Of a stretch of 64,000 nucleotides of DNA, positions 43,735 through 52,665 are shown in pieces. The position numbers and the translations under genes are program-made. Origin of the DNA: Deltaproteobacteria bacterium (lineage in GTDB: Bacteria > Desulfobacterota > Desulfomonilia > UBA1062); NCBI GenBank assembly GCA_029552245.1, contig JAKPDW010000084.1, positions 62,001 to 126,000 on the forward strand. The letters are read 5' to 3'. The number at the start of each line of letters is the position of its first letter. The first letter of the stretch is position 1. Below the pieces are notes generated by a model, which searched no databases, was not told the DNA's origin, and was given only the letters and a program-made list of their open reading frames with translations.

Positions 43735-44625
43735 CTACAAGATGCCCAAGAACTCGCCCCTGATGTATGCCGGAAGCCTCTCGGCATCGAACGACGCCCT
43801 CACGTCCTGCTCGGTGAGCTTGCCCGAACCGCTCAAGCCGAGGATGCCCCTCAGGAACCCGCCTAGGTCTTCCGTCATGTCCTCGTCTGCGCCTATCCGG
43901 TCGATGAGCGCGTTCACCGCGTCGTTCACGTTGACGAGATCGCGCCTCATTCCTTCCAGGATCTCGGTCCGCCTCGCGAGGGCCGCTGCCAGCCCGTCGA
44001 GGTATGCCTCACGCTCTGCGGCATCGGCGAAGTACAGGCGGTAGGCCTGGCCGTTGACAGGCGCGAGTCCCTGGAGACCGGCCGAGGACGGGGGCACGGT
44101 TGATTCCACGAAGGACCCGGCCAGTGCCACGAAGTGGAGCGCCGATGCGAGGCCGCGCTGGACGGCGTGGTCATAGTCACCCGTGGAAGACCACAGGGAG
44201 TCCATGACGGCGACCGCCTGCTCGAGATCGTCCAGCATGTCGTCGATTTCCTCCCCCGTCGACAGGAACCGTGCACCGTCCATGGAGACGATGCGCATCG
44301 CGAGCGCGGAAGCCACGACGTCGAAGTCTGAGTCCAGGCCGTCGTCGTCTATGTTCTCTATGAGGTAGGTGACGTCGAGCCCCGCCCTGCCCATGTATGC
44401 GGATGCGAGCGGCTCGGCGACGCGTGCGTCGGGGTCGGTGGCCGAGAGGTGGGGGAGCAGGATAGCGATGGCCTCGTCATAGTCGCCGTCGTCTATGGCC
44501 ATGCGCGCCTCTTCGATGTCAGCCTCCCTCGTGTCGTCCTTGGCCACGGGGCCGAGCACGTTGGAGTCGCACCCCGCTGCGCAGAGGGCGAGCACGACGG
44601 CGAGCACGAAAACGATTCTCCTCAT
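43735..44625 (-). CDS. Lipoprotein of unknown function
   Basis: This 296-residue protein begins MRRIVFVLAVVLALCAAGC, a lipoprotein signal with lipobox LCAAGC and the lipidated Cys at about residue 19. The mature part is acidic and helical, with a tetratricopeptide-like segment (ARMAIDDGDYDEAIAILLPHL). No further recognised domain. It is probably anchored in the outer membrane facing the periplasm. The next minus-strand gene is the outer-membrane barrel, so a link between the two is possible. Confidence 0.78.
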   Translation of the reverse strand: MRRIVFVLAVVLALCAAGCDSNVLGPVAKDDTREADIEEARMAIDDGDYDEAIAILLPHLSATDPDARVAEPLASAYMGRAGLDVTYLIENIDDDGLDSDFDVVASALAMRIVSMDGARFLSTGEEIDDMLDDLEQAVAVMDSLWSSTGDYDHAVQRGLASALHFVALAGSFVESTVPPSSAGLQGLAPVNGQAYRLYFADAAEREAYLDGLAAALARRTEILEGMRRDLVNVNDAVNALIDRIGADEDMTEDLGGFLRGILGLSGSGKLTEQDVRASFDAERLPAYIRGEFLGIL

Positions 44626-44787
44626 GAGACCTCCTGCCGATCGTCAAACATGGCCTCCGGGATGGGTCCCGTGGCCGACGGTCCTTCATGGTGTTTGTCT
44701 TTCAAGGTCGACCGTGCCATCTATACCATGTTTCTGGACGGCTGACAAAGAGGTGCGGACAGGAGACCCAGGGGATGGCTCCATGCG

Positions 44788-45753
44788 ATGAAGGCGTTGC
44801 CACGGGCTCTACCGTCTGTTATAGCTCAGTTCGTGGAGAAGGATTTCGAGCAGAACCTCAGGAAGATCATCGCGAGCTCTTCCACGTACACGGACCTGAT
44901 AGGGGGCTACATCCTCGAGTCCGGCGGCAAGAGGATCAGGCCGAGGATCGTCTCGCTCGTCGGCGAGGCCCTGGGCCTCTCCCACGATTACTACATGCCG
45001 TTCGCCTACACGGTGGAACTCATGCACACGGCGAGCCTGCTCCACGACGACGTCGTGGACGGGACCGAGATCCGCAGGTCCAGGCCGACGGCGAACCAGG
45101 TCTTCGGCGACAAGCCTGCCCTGCTCGCGGGGGACTTCATCTCGGCCACCGCCATAGAGACCATGTGTGCCATCGGCAACATGAGGCTGGCCCTTGCGAT
45201 GGTACAGACGATCAAGAAGATGGCCGAGGGCGAGCTCAAGGAACTCGAGCACGCCGGGTCCTTCCACGACGACCTCGATGTCTACCTGGAGATCATCTAC
45301 CTCAAGACCGCGAGCCTCTTCGAACTCTGCAGCCTGGGGCCCGGCCTCATAGCGGAGGTGGACGAGCCGTTGCTCGCCCGCCTGTCCTCGTACGGCAGGG
45401 GGGTGGGCATGGCCTTCCAGATCGTGGACGACATCATCAACCTCTGCCCGGACGCCTCGGACAACAAGGACGCCTACAACGATATCGTCGAGGGCAAGTC
45501 CACCCTGCCGCTCGTGCTCCTCTTCAGGGAGAGACCTGAGGTGCTGAAAACGGTGGGAAGCCTCTCCGGGCCCGAGGAGCATCGTGAGTACCTCGTGGCC
45601 GAGCTGGAGCCGTCCATCTTCCGGCAGTGCAAGGACATGGCAGCGGACTACCTCGAGCGCGCCGTGAACGAGATCCGCATGGCAGGTCTCTTCTCTGACG
45701 CCTTGGCGGACATCCCGAAGCAGATCATGGCACAGATCGACGGCAGGTTCTGA
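44788..45753 (+). CDS. Polyprenyl diphosphate synthase
   Basis: This 321-residue enzyme extends allylic diphosphates with isopentenyl diphosphate to make a long-chain prenyl tail for quinones. It has GGKRIRPRIV, the first aspartate-rich motif LLHDDVVDG, and the second region GMAFQIVDDIINL. In the second motif the usual DDxxD reads DDIIN, so the last Asp is replaced by Asn; how this affects chain length or activity is unknown. Family-wise it resembles octaprenyl/heptaprenyl synthases. It stands alone, about 160 bases downstream of the divergent lipoprotein gene. Confidence 0.92.
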   Translation: MKALPRALPSVIAQFVEKDFEQNLRKIIASSSTYTDLIGGYILESGGKRIRPRIVSLVGEALGLSHDYYMPFAYTVELMHTASLLHDDVVDGTEIRRSRPTANQVFGDKPALLAGDFISATAIETMCAIGNMRLALAMVQTIKKMAEGELKELEHAGSFHDDLDVYLEIIYLKTASLFELCSLGPGLIAEVDEPLLARLSSYGRGVGMAFQIVDDIINLCPDASDNKDAYNDIVEGKSTLPLVLLFRERPEVLKTVGSLSGPEEHREYLVAELEPSIFRQCKDMAADYLERAVNEIRMAGLFSDALADIPKQIMAQIDGRF

Positions 45754-45837
45754 GAACACGGCCCTTGATCCTCGTCCCTTGATTTACAGGCTTGGTATCA
45801 CTACGTTTACCTTGGGAACGCGAGTGAGAGGTGGTCT

Positions 45838-46779
45838 GTGGAGTACAAGGATTATTACAAGGTCCTCGGTGTGGACCGGGGCGCGACGCAGGAAGAGATC
45901 AAGAAACGATACCGGAAGCTCGCGCGGGATTGCCACCCGGACATGTGCAAGAACGATCCCCAGGCGGAGAAGCGCTTCAAGGAGATCAACGAGGCGTACG
46001 AGGTCCTCGGTGACCCCGAGAAACGCAGGCGGTACGACGCCCTGGGGAGTTCCTGGCAGGACGGGCAGAGCTTCAGGCCCCCGCCGAACTTCGAGGACAT
46101 CTTTCAAGGGGAGTTCTTCAGGACGGGCTCGAAGCCCGGCTCACGGGGGTTCACCTTCGAGTTCGGGACCGGCTCCGCGGGTGATGCGGGCGGGTTCTCG
46201 GACTTCTTCGAGTCACTCTTCGGGGACCTGGGCGTGGGCAGGCGACGTGACAGGAAGTCCCAGTCCGTTCGGGGAAGGGACCTCGAGTCTGAGATCACGG
46301 TCACGCTCGCGGACGTCCACAAGGGCGCAACCAAGGAGATCGTCATCTCTGGCCCGAACGGGGAGAAAAGGCTCAACGTGAGGATCCCCCAGGGCGCCCG
46401 CGACGGAACGAAGATACGGCTCGCCCGCCAAGGCTCGAGCGGCCCCGGCGGGCCGGGGGACCTCTACCTCACCATACGCGTCGCACCGGACGACAGGTTC
46501 CGCCTCGAGGGGGACGACATCGTGGTGGATCTCCCACTGCCTCCGTGGGATGCCGCACTCGGTACCACGGCGGAGCTCGAGACCCTCGACGGCAGGATCA
46601 AGCTCAAGGTGCCCTCCGGCGTGTCCTCGGGCCAGAGGCTCAGGGTGAGGGGCCGTGGGCTTGCAGGCAGGGGGGATCTCTATGCCCAGGTGCGCGTCGT
46701 TGTCCCACAGACGCTCTCCCCCGAAGAGAAGAGATTGTTCTCAGAGCTCAGGCGGGTATCCTCCTTCAGGCCGTCATAA
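45838..46779 (+). CDS. DnaJ/CbpA-type co-chaperone without zinc finger
   Basis: This 313-residue protein has an N-terminal J domain ([20 protein letters not shown]) with the Hsp70-contact HPD (CHPDM), a Gly/Phe-rich linker with DIFQGEFF, and two C-terminal substrate-binding domains ([19 protein letters not shown] and [15 protein letters not shown]). The cysteine-rich zinc finger of DnaJ is absent, so it is the CbpA-type (class II) co-chaperone. Translation starts at GTG 45838 after a GAGAGGTGG site. No dnaK is adjacent. Confidence 0.92.
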   Translation: MEYKDYYKVLGVDRGATQEEIKKRYRKLARDCHPDMCKNDPQAEKRFKEINEAYEVLGDPEKRRRYDALGSSWQDGQSFRPPPNFEDIFQGEFFRTGSKPGSRGFTFEFGTGSAGDAGGFSDFFESLFGDLGVGRRRDRKSQSVRGRDLESEITVTLADVHKGATKEIVISGPNGEKRLNVRIPQGARDGTKIRLARQGSSGPGGPGDLYLTIRVAPDDRFRLEGDDIVVDLPLPPWDAALGTTAELETLDGRIKLKVPSGVSSGQRLRVRGRGLAGRGDLYAQVRVVVPQTLSPEEKRLFSELRRVSSFRPS

Positions 46780-47328
46780 CTGACCGCCTGAACCCCCTCC
46801 CGCTTCCCTGTGGGTTCACACATCATATACCCACCCCCACGCCGGAGCAGGGCAGAGATGGTCGAGCCCCCTGCCGCTTCCCTGTTGGTTCGCACGGGCA
46901 TTCTCCGCCTTTGCGCCCTCAGGGCTCCCCTCCATCCCCTAGAATGCCCCCGGGACAAGGGCGCATATGCTCGAGGATCTCGTGAGGCGGCCCTCTTGCT
47001 CGAAAGCGACCCCGGCGGTCCTATATGCGCCCCCTCGAAGGAAAGCTTGGCTTCGTCGGTGCCGGCGGACACCTAGAAGGCGTGGCCGGCGCCGAATCGC
47101 CTCGGCCATGACGCCCGGTTCGGCGTCACCTCACCCTCGATGCACCTCCGCGCGTTCTTGAACGGCGCTGAACCTGTTCCAGCACCCTCGATACCAAGAG
47201 CAGGGTATGCTGGATGCCCATCCGCCTAATCTCGAAGGGGGGCGAGCCCCTCGGTCGTGACCCACGGCAGGCCTTATCACCAGGTGCCCCTTTCCCGCCG
47301 GTCTCCCCGGCAGGGGCCGGGGCGCGAT
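46780..47328. other. Intergenic with repeat pair and inverted repeat
   Basis: About 550 bases without a supportable gene. It contains a 29-base direct repeat pair (46793-46821 and 46867-46895, 26 of 29 identical, period 74, core CCGCTTCCCTGTGGGTTC or with T for the second G of GGG). It also contains a long-range inverted repeat GGGCGCATAT (46959-46968) and ATATGCGCCC (47023-47032), separated by 54 bases. Neither has a T tract. Confidence 0.5.
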
Positions 47329-47670
47329 CTACGACCCCGTGGTCTTGGCGCCGGACTGCGCCCTCTTCTGACCGGCCGCATCCGGAACGTAGGTGTTCTG
47401 ACCCTGGACCGCGAGGTTCGGCCTGAGGGCGTTGACCTTCTTCATGCCTATGCCCTTGACCCTGGCGAGGTCGTCCACGGTCTTGAACTGGCCGTGGGCC
47501 TGGCGATACGAAACGATGGCCTTGGCCGTCTTCTCCCCGATCCCGGGCAACATCATGAGCTGCTCGACGGTGGCGGTGTTCACGTTGATCACACCCTGTG
47601 CGGCAAAGAGGTGGGCGGCCAACAGGAACACGAAGAGAGACGCGCAAACGATCATACACCTTGATTTCAT
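47329..47670 (-). CDS. ComEA-like helix-hairpin-helix protein
   Basis: This 113-residue exported protein has a signal peptide (MKSRCMIVCASLFVFLLAAHLFA) and a ComEA-type helix-hairpin-helix unit: INVNTATVEQLMMLPGIGEKTAKAI followed by RVKGIGMKKVNAL. In competent bacteria ComEA binds incoming DNA in the periplasm; many non-competent bacteria have short versions with unclear roles. AAAGGAGGT immediately precedes the ATG. The C-terminal 20 residues are polar and probably disordered. Confidence 0.9.
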   Translation of the reverse strand: MKSRCMIVCASLFVFLLAAHLFAAQGVINVNTATVEQLMMLPGIGEKTAKAIVSYRQAHGQFKTVDDLARVKGIGMKKVNALRPNLAVQGQNTYVPDAAGQKRAQSGAKTTGS

Positions 47671-47878
47671 GGGAACAGACCTCCTTTCAAAGGGATCTCA
47701 AGAAACCGCATGGGTATGATCCCATTGTGAAATGCCGTGGACGTCGAGTCAACGGTTCTGAGTGACAGGAAAGTTGCAGGAAATCGTTAGGTCTGCCCTT
47801 TTTTCGTTTTTGAACTTGATTTATGGGCCATGTGAGAATAGCCGTATAGGTGGGTATCGCACGAGCATGGGAGGCCTC

Positions 47879-48901
47879 ATGGAACGAAGAAAGAGGAGAT
47901 CGCTCGCGGCCGTGATCGCGCTGTCGGTGCTTGCGGCCTGCCTCGTTTCGGGTTGCGGGAGCGAGAGCGGGTCCGGATCGAGCTCGGTTGCGCCGGGTAC
48001 ACCGCTCGAGCTCTTCTCCGAGGACGTGGAGGCGTGCACCCCGCTCCTCGAGGAGGCGAGCCCCGATGAGGGGACGTACGACATCAGCTCGTGGGAGGGG
48101 TGGGACCCTGAGGCCGACAAGTCGGTCTTCGGCACCCTCTTCGACCCCGGAATCGGACGCATAGCCTGCATCCACAAGGTGGCCGAGATCCTGGACACCC
48201 ATATAGGGCTGGTAAACACCTTCTCCGATGAGTGGTCCTCTTCGGGCACCTACACCTCCGCCGGGATGACGGCGGAGGTCGATACGACCGTGCCGCAGTT
48301 CGTCCTGCCCTTCCTGGGGTTCGACTCGAGGCTGATCGCTCTCGAGAAGATGGTCACGCTCAGGGTGCCCTCGGACAACCTGACGCTGCACATGGCCTTT
48401 TCCCAGTCGGGAGAAGGAAACCAGATCGTCATCGAGCAGTATTCCAAGGGGCAGACGGAAGCAGGGGTGTTCATCGCCCAGAGACAGGCATCGAAGACGC
48501 GGATCTGGTATGCGGGTGTCTCTGCAGGGGACAAGGTCCAGCTCATGTGGGAGGGGGACACCTCCGGGCTTTCCTTCATGATCTCCGTGTGTACGAATGC
48601 AGGCGGAGGAAACTGGGAGGCGATGGGTGGCGGGTTCACGTCATCCGGCGGCGACGACATCGCCGTCATGGCCCGAAACAACGTGGCAGTCCAGCTCGAG
48701 GACGAGTACTACGTACACCTCACCCTGAACGCGCTCGAGGAGGGGGCTGCAGGGCAGGTCCTGCTCGCTTCCGACAACCCCCCGGGCACGAGTGGGGCCC
48801 TGGCGTACATCAATGTGGACATGGACGGGTATCCAGGCCTCGGGTACTTAGGCCCGGACGCGTATCCCGAGGATGCGGACGCACTCGCCTGGGAGGATTG
48901 A
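47879..48901 (+). CDS. Lipoprotein of unknown function
   Basis: This 340-residue protein begins MERRKRRSLAAVIALSVLAA and a lipobox LVSGC with Cys26, followed by a Ser/Gly-rich linker. The mature region is beta-rich and acidic (DEWSSSGTYTSAGMTAEVDT), without a recognised domain, and ends in DADALAWED. I chose ATG 47879; an in-frame ATG 47867 is also possible. It is followed about 95 bases later by a terminator hairpin, so it looks like a single-gene transcript. Probable surface or periplasmic lipoprotein. Confidence 0.72.
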   Translation: MERRKRRSLAAVIALSVLAACLVSGCGSESGSGSSSVAPGTPLELFSEDVEACTPLLEEASPDEGTYDISSWEGWDPEADKSVFGTLFDPGIGRIACIHKVAEILDTHIGLVNTFSDEWSSSGTYTSAGMTAEVDTTVPQFVLPFLGFDSRLIALEKMVTLRVPSDNLTLHMAFSQSGEGNQIVIEQYSKGQTEAGVFIAQRQASKTRIWYAGVSAGDKVQLMWEGDTSGLSFMISVCTNAGGGNWEAMGGGFTSSGGDDIAVMARNNVAVQLEDEYYVHLTLNALEEGAAGQVLLASDNPPGTSGALAYINVDMDGYPGLGYLGPDAYPEDADALAWED

Positions 48902-49319
48902 GGCGCATACCCTGCCTGAGCCAGGCCACGACCGGGGCGCCCTACACCCCATGCGCTCGTAGGACATATGCAGGGATCCCCACCTCCACAGCCTGAGAAG
49001 AGGCCTGGGGCCGGCCTCTTTTCTATCCCACGCATCGCCGTTTTCTACCATGGGCATGTCTCGGCCGGGGTCCCGGCGGCGCCGCGAGATTCTTCTCTCC
49101 CAGGCGCCCTCGCCTAAGCGTTTACGGGACGGAAAGACAGGGTGTGGGCGGGACCCCGGTGACGGGTTCTCTCCTTCAAGAACACGACAGGCTTTGTGGC
49201 ACCGGTGCGTGCGACGGGATGACGCTTTCAGCCATGCCCGGGCGCCAGACCCCCACGATGCGGCCTGCCCCCGTATCGTGCCGAGGTGCCGATGAGGAGG
49301 CAGGCCGCACGGGGCGGCG
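48902..49319. other. Intergenic with terminator and 3' inverted repeat
   Basis: This region lies between the plus-strand lipoprotein gene and the minus-strand binding-protein gene. It contains the terminator at 48995-49024 and, close to the binding-protein stop, a 10-bp inverted repeat GCGGCCTGCC (49260-49269) and GGCAGGCCGC (49299-49308) with a 29-base loop and no T tract. No gene is seen. Confidence 0.5.
48995..49024 (+). terminator. Intrinsic terminator after the lipoprotein gene
   Basis: Arms AAGAGGCC (48998-49005) and GGCCTCTT (49013-49020) form an 8-bp stem with loop TGGGGCC and are followed by TTCTATC. The T tract is short, so strength is moderate. It lies about 95 bases past the lipoprotein stop. 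Confidence 0.7.
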
Positions 49320-50090
49320 TCACTTCACGAGACCGGTAGCGCGCATGATGGCCTTGACCGTCCCGTCCTTATCCATCGACTCGAAGGCCTTGTTGAACTC
49401 GGTCGCGAGTTTCTTGGAAGCCGGGTTCTTCGACTTGGGGAAGATGACGAAGAGGTTGTGGATGGTCAGCGGGGGTTCCAAGGGGGCAAGCTTGCCCTTG
49501 GCCTCGGGGATCTTCGTGTCGATGAGGTACTGGGCCACGAGCTTGTCTATCACGATGAGATCGACCTCCCCCTTGAGGAGCTTTCTCAGGTTATCCTCGT
49601 CGCTTTCGCATTCCACTTTCTTCAGGTAGGTGGCGTTGTCGAACTCGTCGGTGTTGATGTACCCCTTCACCACGCCTATCCGGTATGTCGCCAGGTCTCG
49701 GAGATTCTTGTAGGTGATGTTCGCCTGGGCCTTCTTGTAGAAGACGAGGAGGCTGTTCGAGAAGAAGTAGGAGTACTCGAAGTCTTGCGCGCGTTCCTTC
49801 GAGTAGTATTCGGGATAGACGGCGTCGTACGCGCCTTTCTTTGCCTCTTCTATGGCCTTGTCCCAAGGCAGGAAGTCGATCTTCACCTGGTAGCCGGCCC
49901 TCCTGAAGGCCTCGGTGACGATCGCCGTGTTGAACCCCTTGTCCTTGAGCGTCTGGCCCACGTAGGGTTCCCAGTCGAGGGTGGCGAGCCTGAGGGTCTG
50001 GGCAGCGGACGCGTCCGATCCGGACGTCGATACACACAGCGAGACGAACAGCAGGACGAACACGGACAACCAAGGTGACCTATCCTTCAT
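49320..50090 (-). CDS. Amino-acid-type periplasmic binding protein (SBP family 3)
   Basis: This 256-residue protein has a signal peptide (MKDRSPWLSVFVLLFVSLCV) and a mature family 3 solute-binding fold (LRLATLDWEPYVGQ, VKIDFLPWDKAIEEAKKGAYDA, and LATYRIGVVKGY). It probably binds a polar amino acid or similar small molecule outside the inner membrane. It lacks an adjacent ABC permease or ATPase gene, so it may act as a stand-alone sensor or work with a distant transporter. ATG 50090 is chosen because of AAGGAGGG upstream. Confidence 0.87.
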   Translation of the reverse strand: MKDRSPWLSVFVLLFVSLCVSTSGSDASAAQTLRLATLDWEPYVGQTLKDKGFNTAIVTEAFRRAGYQVKIDFLPWDKAIEEAKKGAYDAVYPEYYSKERAQDFEYSYFFSNSLLVFYKKAQANITYKNLRDLATYRIGVVKGYINTDEFDNATYLKKVECESDEDNLRKLLKGEVDLIVIDKLVAQYLIDTKIPEAKGKLAPLEPPLTIHNLFVIFPKSKNPASKKLATEFNKAFESMDKDGTVKAIMRATGLVK

Positions 50091-50358
50091 GCGAACCCTC
50101 CTTTTGTTTTTTCGGGCGCAGAACGGACTGTCCCGTCCCGACGCCATCGTTCTCATCACGTATCATCCCGCTCGGCGCGGGAAAGACCTCGTGGCGATGA
50201 ACCCATCACACCCTCTCACCCTATGCCCCCCTCGAGAGGTTTTGCAATCCCCTGTGTCGCCCCGGTCCTCATTAGACCTCGACCGATGAGCCGAAACGGT
50301 GTTTCTTTCGGATGGGGCTTGGTGTATAGAATAATGCTCCACGAGAAAGGATCAAGCC

Positions 50359-51282
50359 ATGATGTTCGCAAGCGTCGACGATGTCCAGGTCTCCCTCGAA
50401 AGGGTCGGGTACATAACATCCAGGGAGATAGCCACCATCATCTTCCTCGCCAACGTGACGGGCAAACCCCTGCTTGTCGAGGGGCCCGCGGGCGTCGGCA
50501 AGACCGAGCTGGCCAAGGCGGTCTCGAGGGCCGTCCCATGCGAGCTCATCCGTCTCCAGTGCTACGAGGGGTTGGACGAGGCCAAGGCGCTCTACGAGTG
50601 GGAGTACGCCAAGCAGCTCCTGTACACCCAGATGGTCAAGGAGAAGATCGGCGACGTGATCGACGGCGCAGGCAGCCTCGCAGAGGCGGTGGACCGCATA
50701 GCGGAGCAGGAGGACGCCTTCTTCTCCGAGCGTTTCATCCAGCCGAGGCCGCTCCTCAGGGCGATCACCTCGAACGACCCGGTGGTCCTTCTCATCGACG
50801 AGGTGGACAAGTCAGACCCGGAGTTCGAGGCCTTCCTCCTCGAGCTCTTGAGCGATTTCCAGGTCTCCATACCGGAGATAGGGACGAAGCGGGCCAGCGT
50901 GATCCCCTTCGTGGTGCTCACCTCGAACAACTACCGGGACATGAGCGACGCCCTGAAGAGGCGCTGTGTGCACATCTACATCGACTACCCGGACAGGGAC
51001 CTCGAGAGGCGCATCGTGACCGTGAAGATACCGGGTATACCCGATCGGCTGGCCGACAAGGTGGTGGATGCGGTCAGGAGGATCAGGGAGGTGGACCTCA
51101 AGAAGAAGCCCTGCATCTCCGAGACGATCGATTGGGCGCGCTCGCTGCTTGCGCTCAGCGTCGAGGACATCACCCCGGAGATCCTCGTGGAGACCGTTGG
51201 GGTCCTCTGCAAGTACCGCTCGGACGCGGACACCGTACGTGCCCGGGCCGCCGAGCTCCTCGGGCAAGGCTGCACCGCATGA
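50359..51282 (+). CDS. MoxR-family AAA+ ATPase
   Basis: This 307-residue ATPase has Walker A EGPAGVGKTELAKA and Walker B VVLLIDEVDKSDPEFEAFLL, then the SNNYRDMSDALKRRC sensor region. MoxR-type ATPases act as chaperones that insert metals or assemble enzyme complexes and are usually paired with a von Willebrand factor type A protein. Here the VWA gene follows with a four-base overlap. Which enzyme complex is matured is not visible. Confidence 0.93.
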   Translation: MMFASVDDVQVSLERVGYITSREIATIIFLANVTGKPLLVEGPAGVGKTELAKAVSRAVPCELIRLQCYEGLDEAKALYEWEYAKQLLYTQMVKEKIGDVIDGAGSLAEAVDRIAEQEDAFFSERFIQPRPLLRAITSNDPVVLLIDEVDKSDPEFEAFLLELLSDFQVSIPEIGTKRASVIPFVVLTSNNYRDMSDALKRRCVHIYIDYPDRDLERRIVTVKIPGIPDRLADKVVDAVRRIREVDLKKKPCISETIDWARSLLALSVEDITPEILVETVGVLCKYRSDADTVRARAAELLGQGCTA

Positions 51283-52655
51283 TGAGCCCGCTGCTCAAGT
51301 TCGTGGCCTGCTGCAGGGCCGCGGGATACCGCATCTCCACATCCGAGGTGATCGACTGCGCTTCCCAGCTCGAGCACGTAGACGTGCTGGACGAGGACGA
51401 GTTCAGGGCGGTTTTGAGGGCGAACTTCGCCAAGAGCAGAAACGAGCAGCTTCGGTTCGACCGCCTGTACAGGCTCTTCTTCAGCGAGCTCAAGGGGGAT
51501 TTCTCCGAGGAGGAGGGCCTTTCGAAGGGGGTCTCGGAGATCATCGACTCCCTGAGGGAGGCGATGAACGGCGACGAGGCCTACCGGGCGATCGTGGAGT
51601 TCCTCTCGGGAGACCCCTACCGCTTCCTCGACCTCATACGGCAGATCCACTCCGAGAGCGACAGCGCTAACCTGGGCTCGAAATTCAGCCTCGGCCCCCT
51701 GAGTTCGAAGCTGAGGGTCCTCTTGAACCTCAACAGGGTACGGGAGGAGGTGGCCGCCGCCATAGACGGCAACAGGCTTCGCTATGACCCGGGGATGAGG
51801 GCCGAGCTCTCGAGGCACCTGGCGGACCGCATCGACAGCGCCCAGGCCCTTCTCCTCAGGGAGCCGAGGAGTTACGCGGACGACGCGCTCGGTTACAGGA
51901 CGCACGAGAAGAGGCTCATGGAGCTCGGCGAGAGGTCGTTCAGCGCGCTGAGCGCGCGGGAGCTCGAAGAGGTCCGCGCGGCGTTGGACCGGCTCGTGAG
52001 GAAGCTCAAGGACATCGTGTCCAGGAGGTACGCCGCGAGCAGCAGGGGGGTGCTCGACGTGAAGAAGACCCTGAGGCGGGCCGAGCGGTACCATGGGGTC
52101 CCCCTCGAGATCGTCTACAGGAAGAGACCGCCCAAGAAGGCGAAGATCGTCGTCCTGTGCGACATATCGTCGTCGGTGTGGGCGGCAGCCCGTTTCATGC
52201 TCAACGTGCTGTACTCCCTCCACGAGTGCTTCGAGCGGGTCAACAGCTTCGTGTTCGTATCGGGGGTGCGCGAGGTCACGGAAGCGTTCGAGAACAACGA
52301 CCCGGATGTCGCCATCAACCTCATCCTCAAGGACCCGGAGTTCAACTACTATGTCCCCACCGACTACGGGGAGACCTTCCGCCAGTTCAAGCTCAGGCAC
52401 ATGGACATGCTCACGAAGCGCACCACGCTCATCATCATGGGCGACGCACGGACCAATTACCTCCACCCCGAGGACGGGATCCTCGAGGAGATGAGGGAGA
52501 GGTCGAGGAGGGTCATATGGCTGAACCCCGAGCCGCGTTCGAGCTGGAACACCGGTGACAGCGAGATGTACGCATACGGCAAATTCTGTAACGAGGTGAG
52601 GCAGTGCAGGAACCTCAACGAGCTCGTGGCCTTCATTGAGGAGCTCGTGATCTAG
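51279..52655 (+). CDS. VWA domain protein (CoxE-like) paired with MoxR
   Basis: This 458-residue protein has an N-terminal helical part, a central charged region, and a C-terminal VWA domain with the metal-binding MIDAS motif VVLCDISSSVWAAARF and a later IIMGDART stretch. CoxE-like proteins work with MoxR ATPases; CoxD/CoxE assemble the CO dehydrogenase active site, but similar pairs act on other enzymes. The start ATG overlaps the moxR stop. No CO dehydrogenase or other obvious target is in the window. Its large N-terminal extension may recognise the target. Confidence 0.88.
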   Translation: MMSPLLKFVACCRAAGYRISTSEVIDCASQLEHVDVLDEDEFRAVLRANFAKSRNEQLRFDRLYRLFFSELKGDFSEEEGLSKGVSEIIDSLREAMNGDEAYRAIVEFLSGDPYRFLDLIRQIHSESDSANLGSKFSLGPLSSKLRVLLNLNRVREEVAAAIDGNRLRYDPGMRAELSRHLADRIDSAQALLLREPRSYADDALGYRTHEKRLMELGERSFSALSARELEEVRAALDRLVRKLKDIVSRRYAASSRGVLDVKKTLRRAERYHGVPLEIVYRKRPPKKAKIVVLCDISSSVWAAARFMLNVLYSLHECFERVNSFVFVSGVREVTEAFENNDPDVAINLILKDPEFNYYVPTDYGETFRQFKLRHMDMLTKRTTLIIMGDARTNYLHPEDGILEEMRERSRRVIWLNPEPRSSWNTGDSEMYAYGKFCNEVRQCRNLNELVAFIEELVI

Positions 52656-52665
52656 GAAGAGGGCC

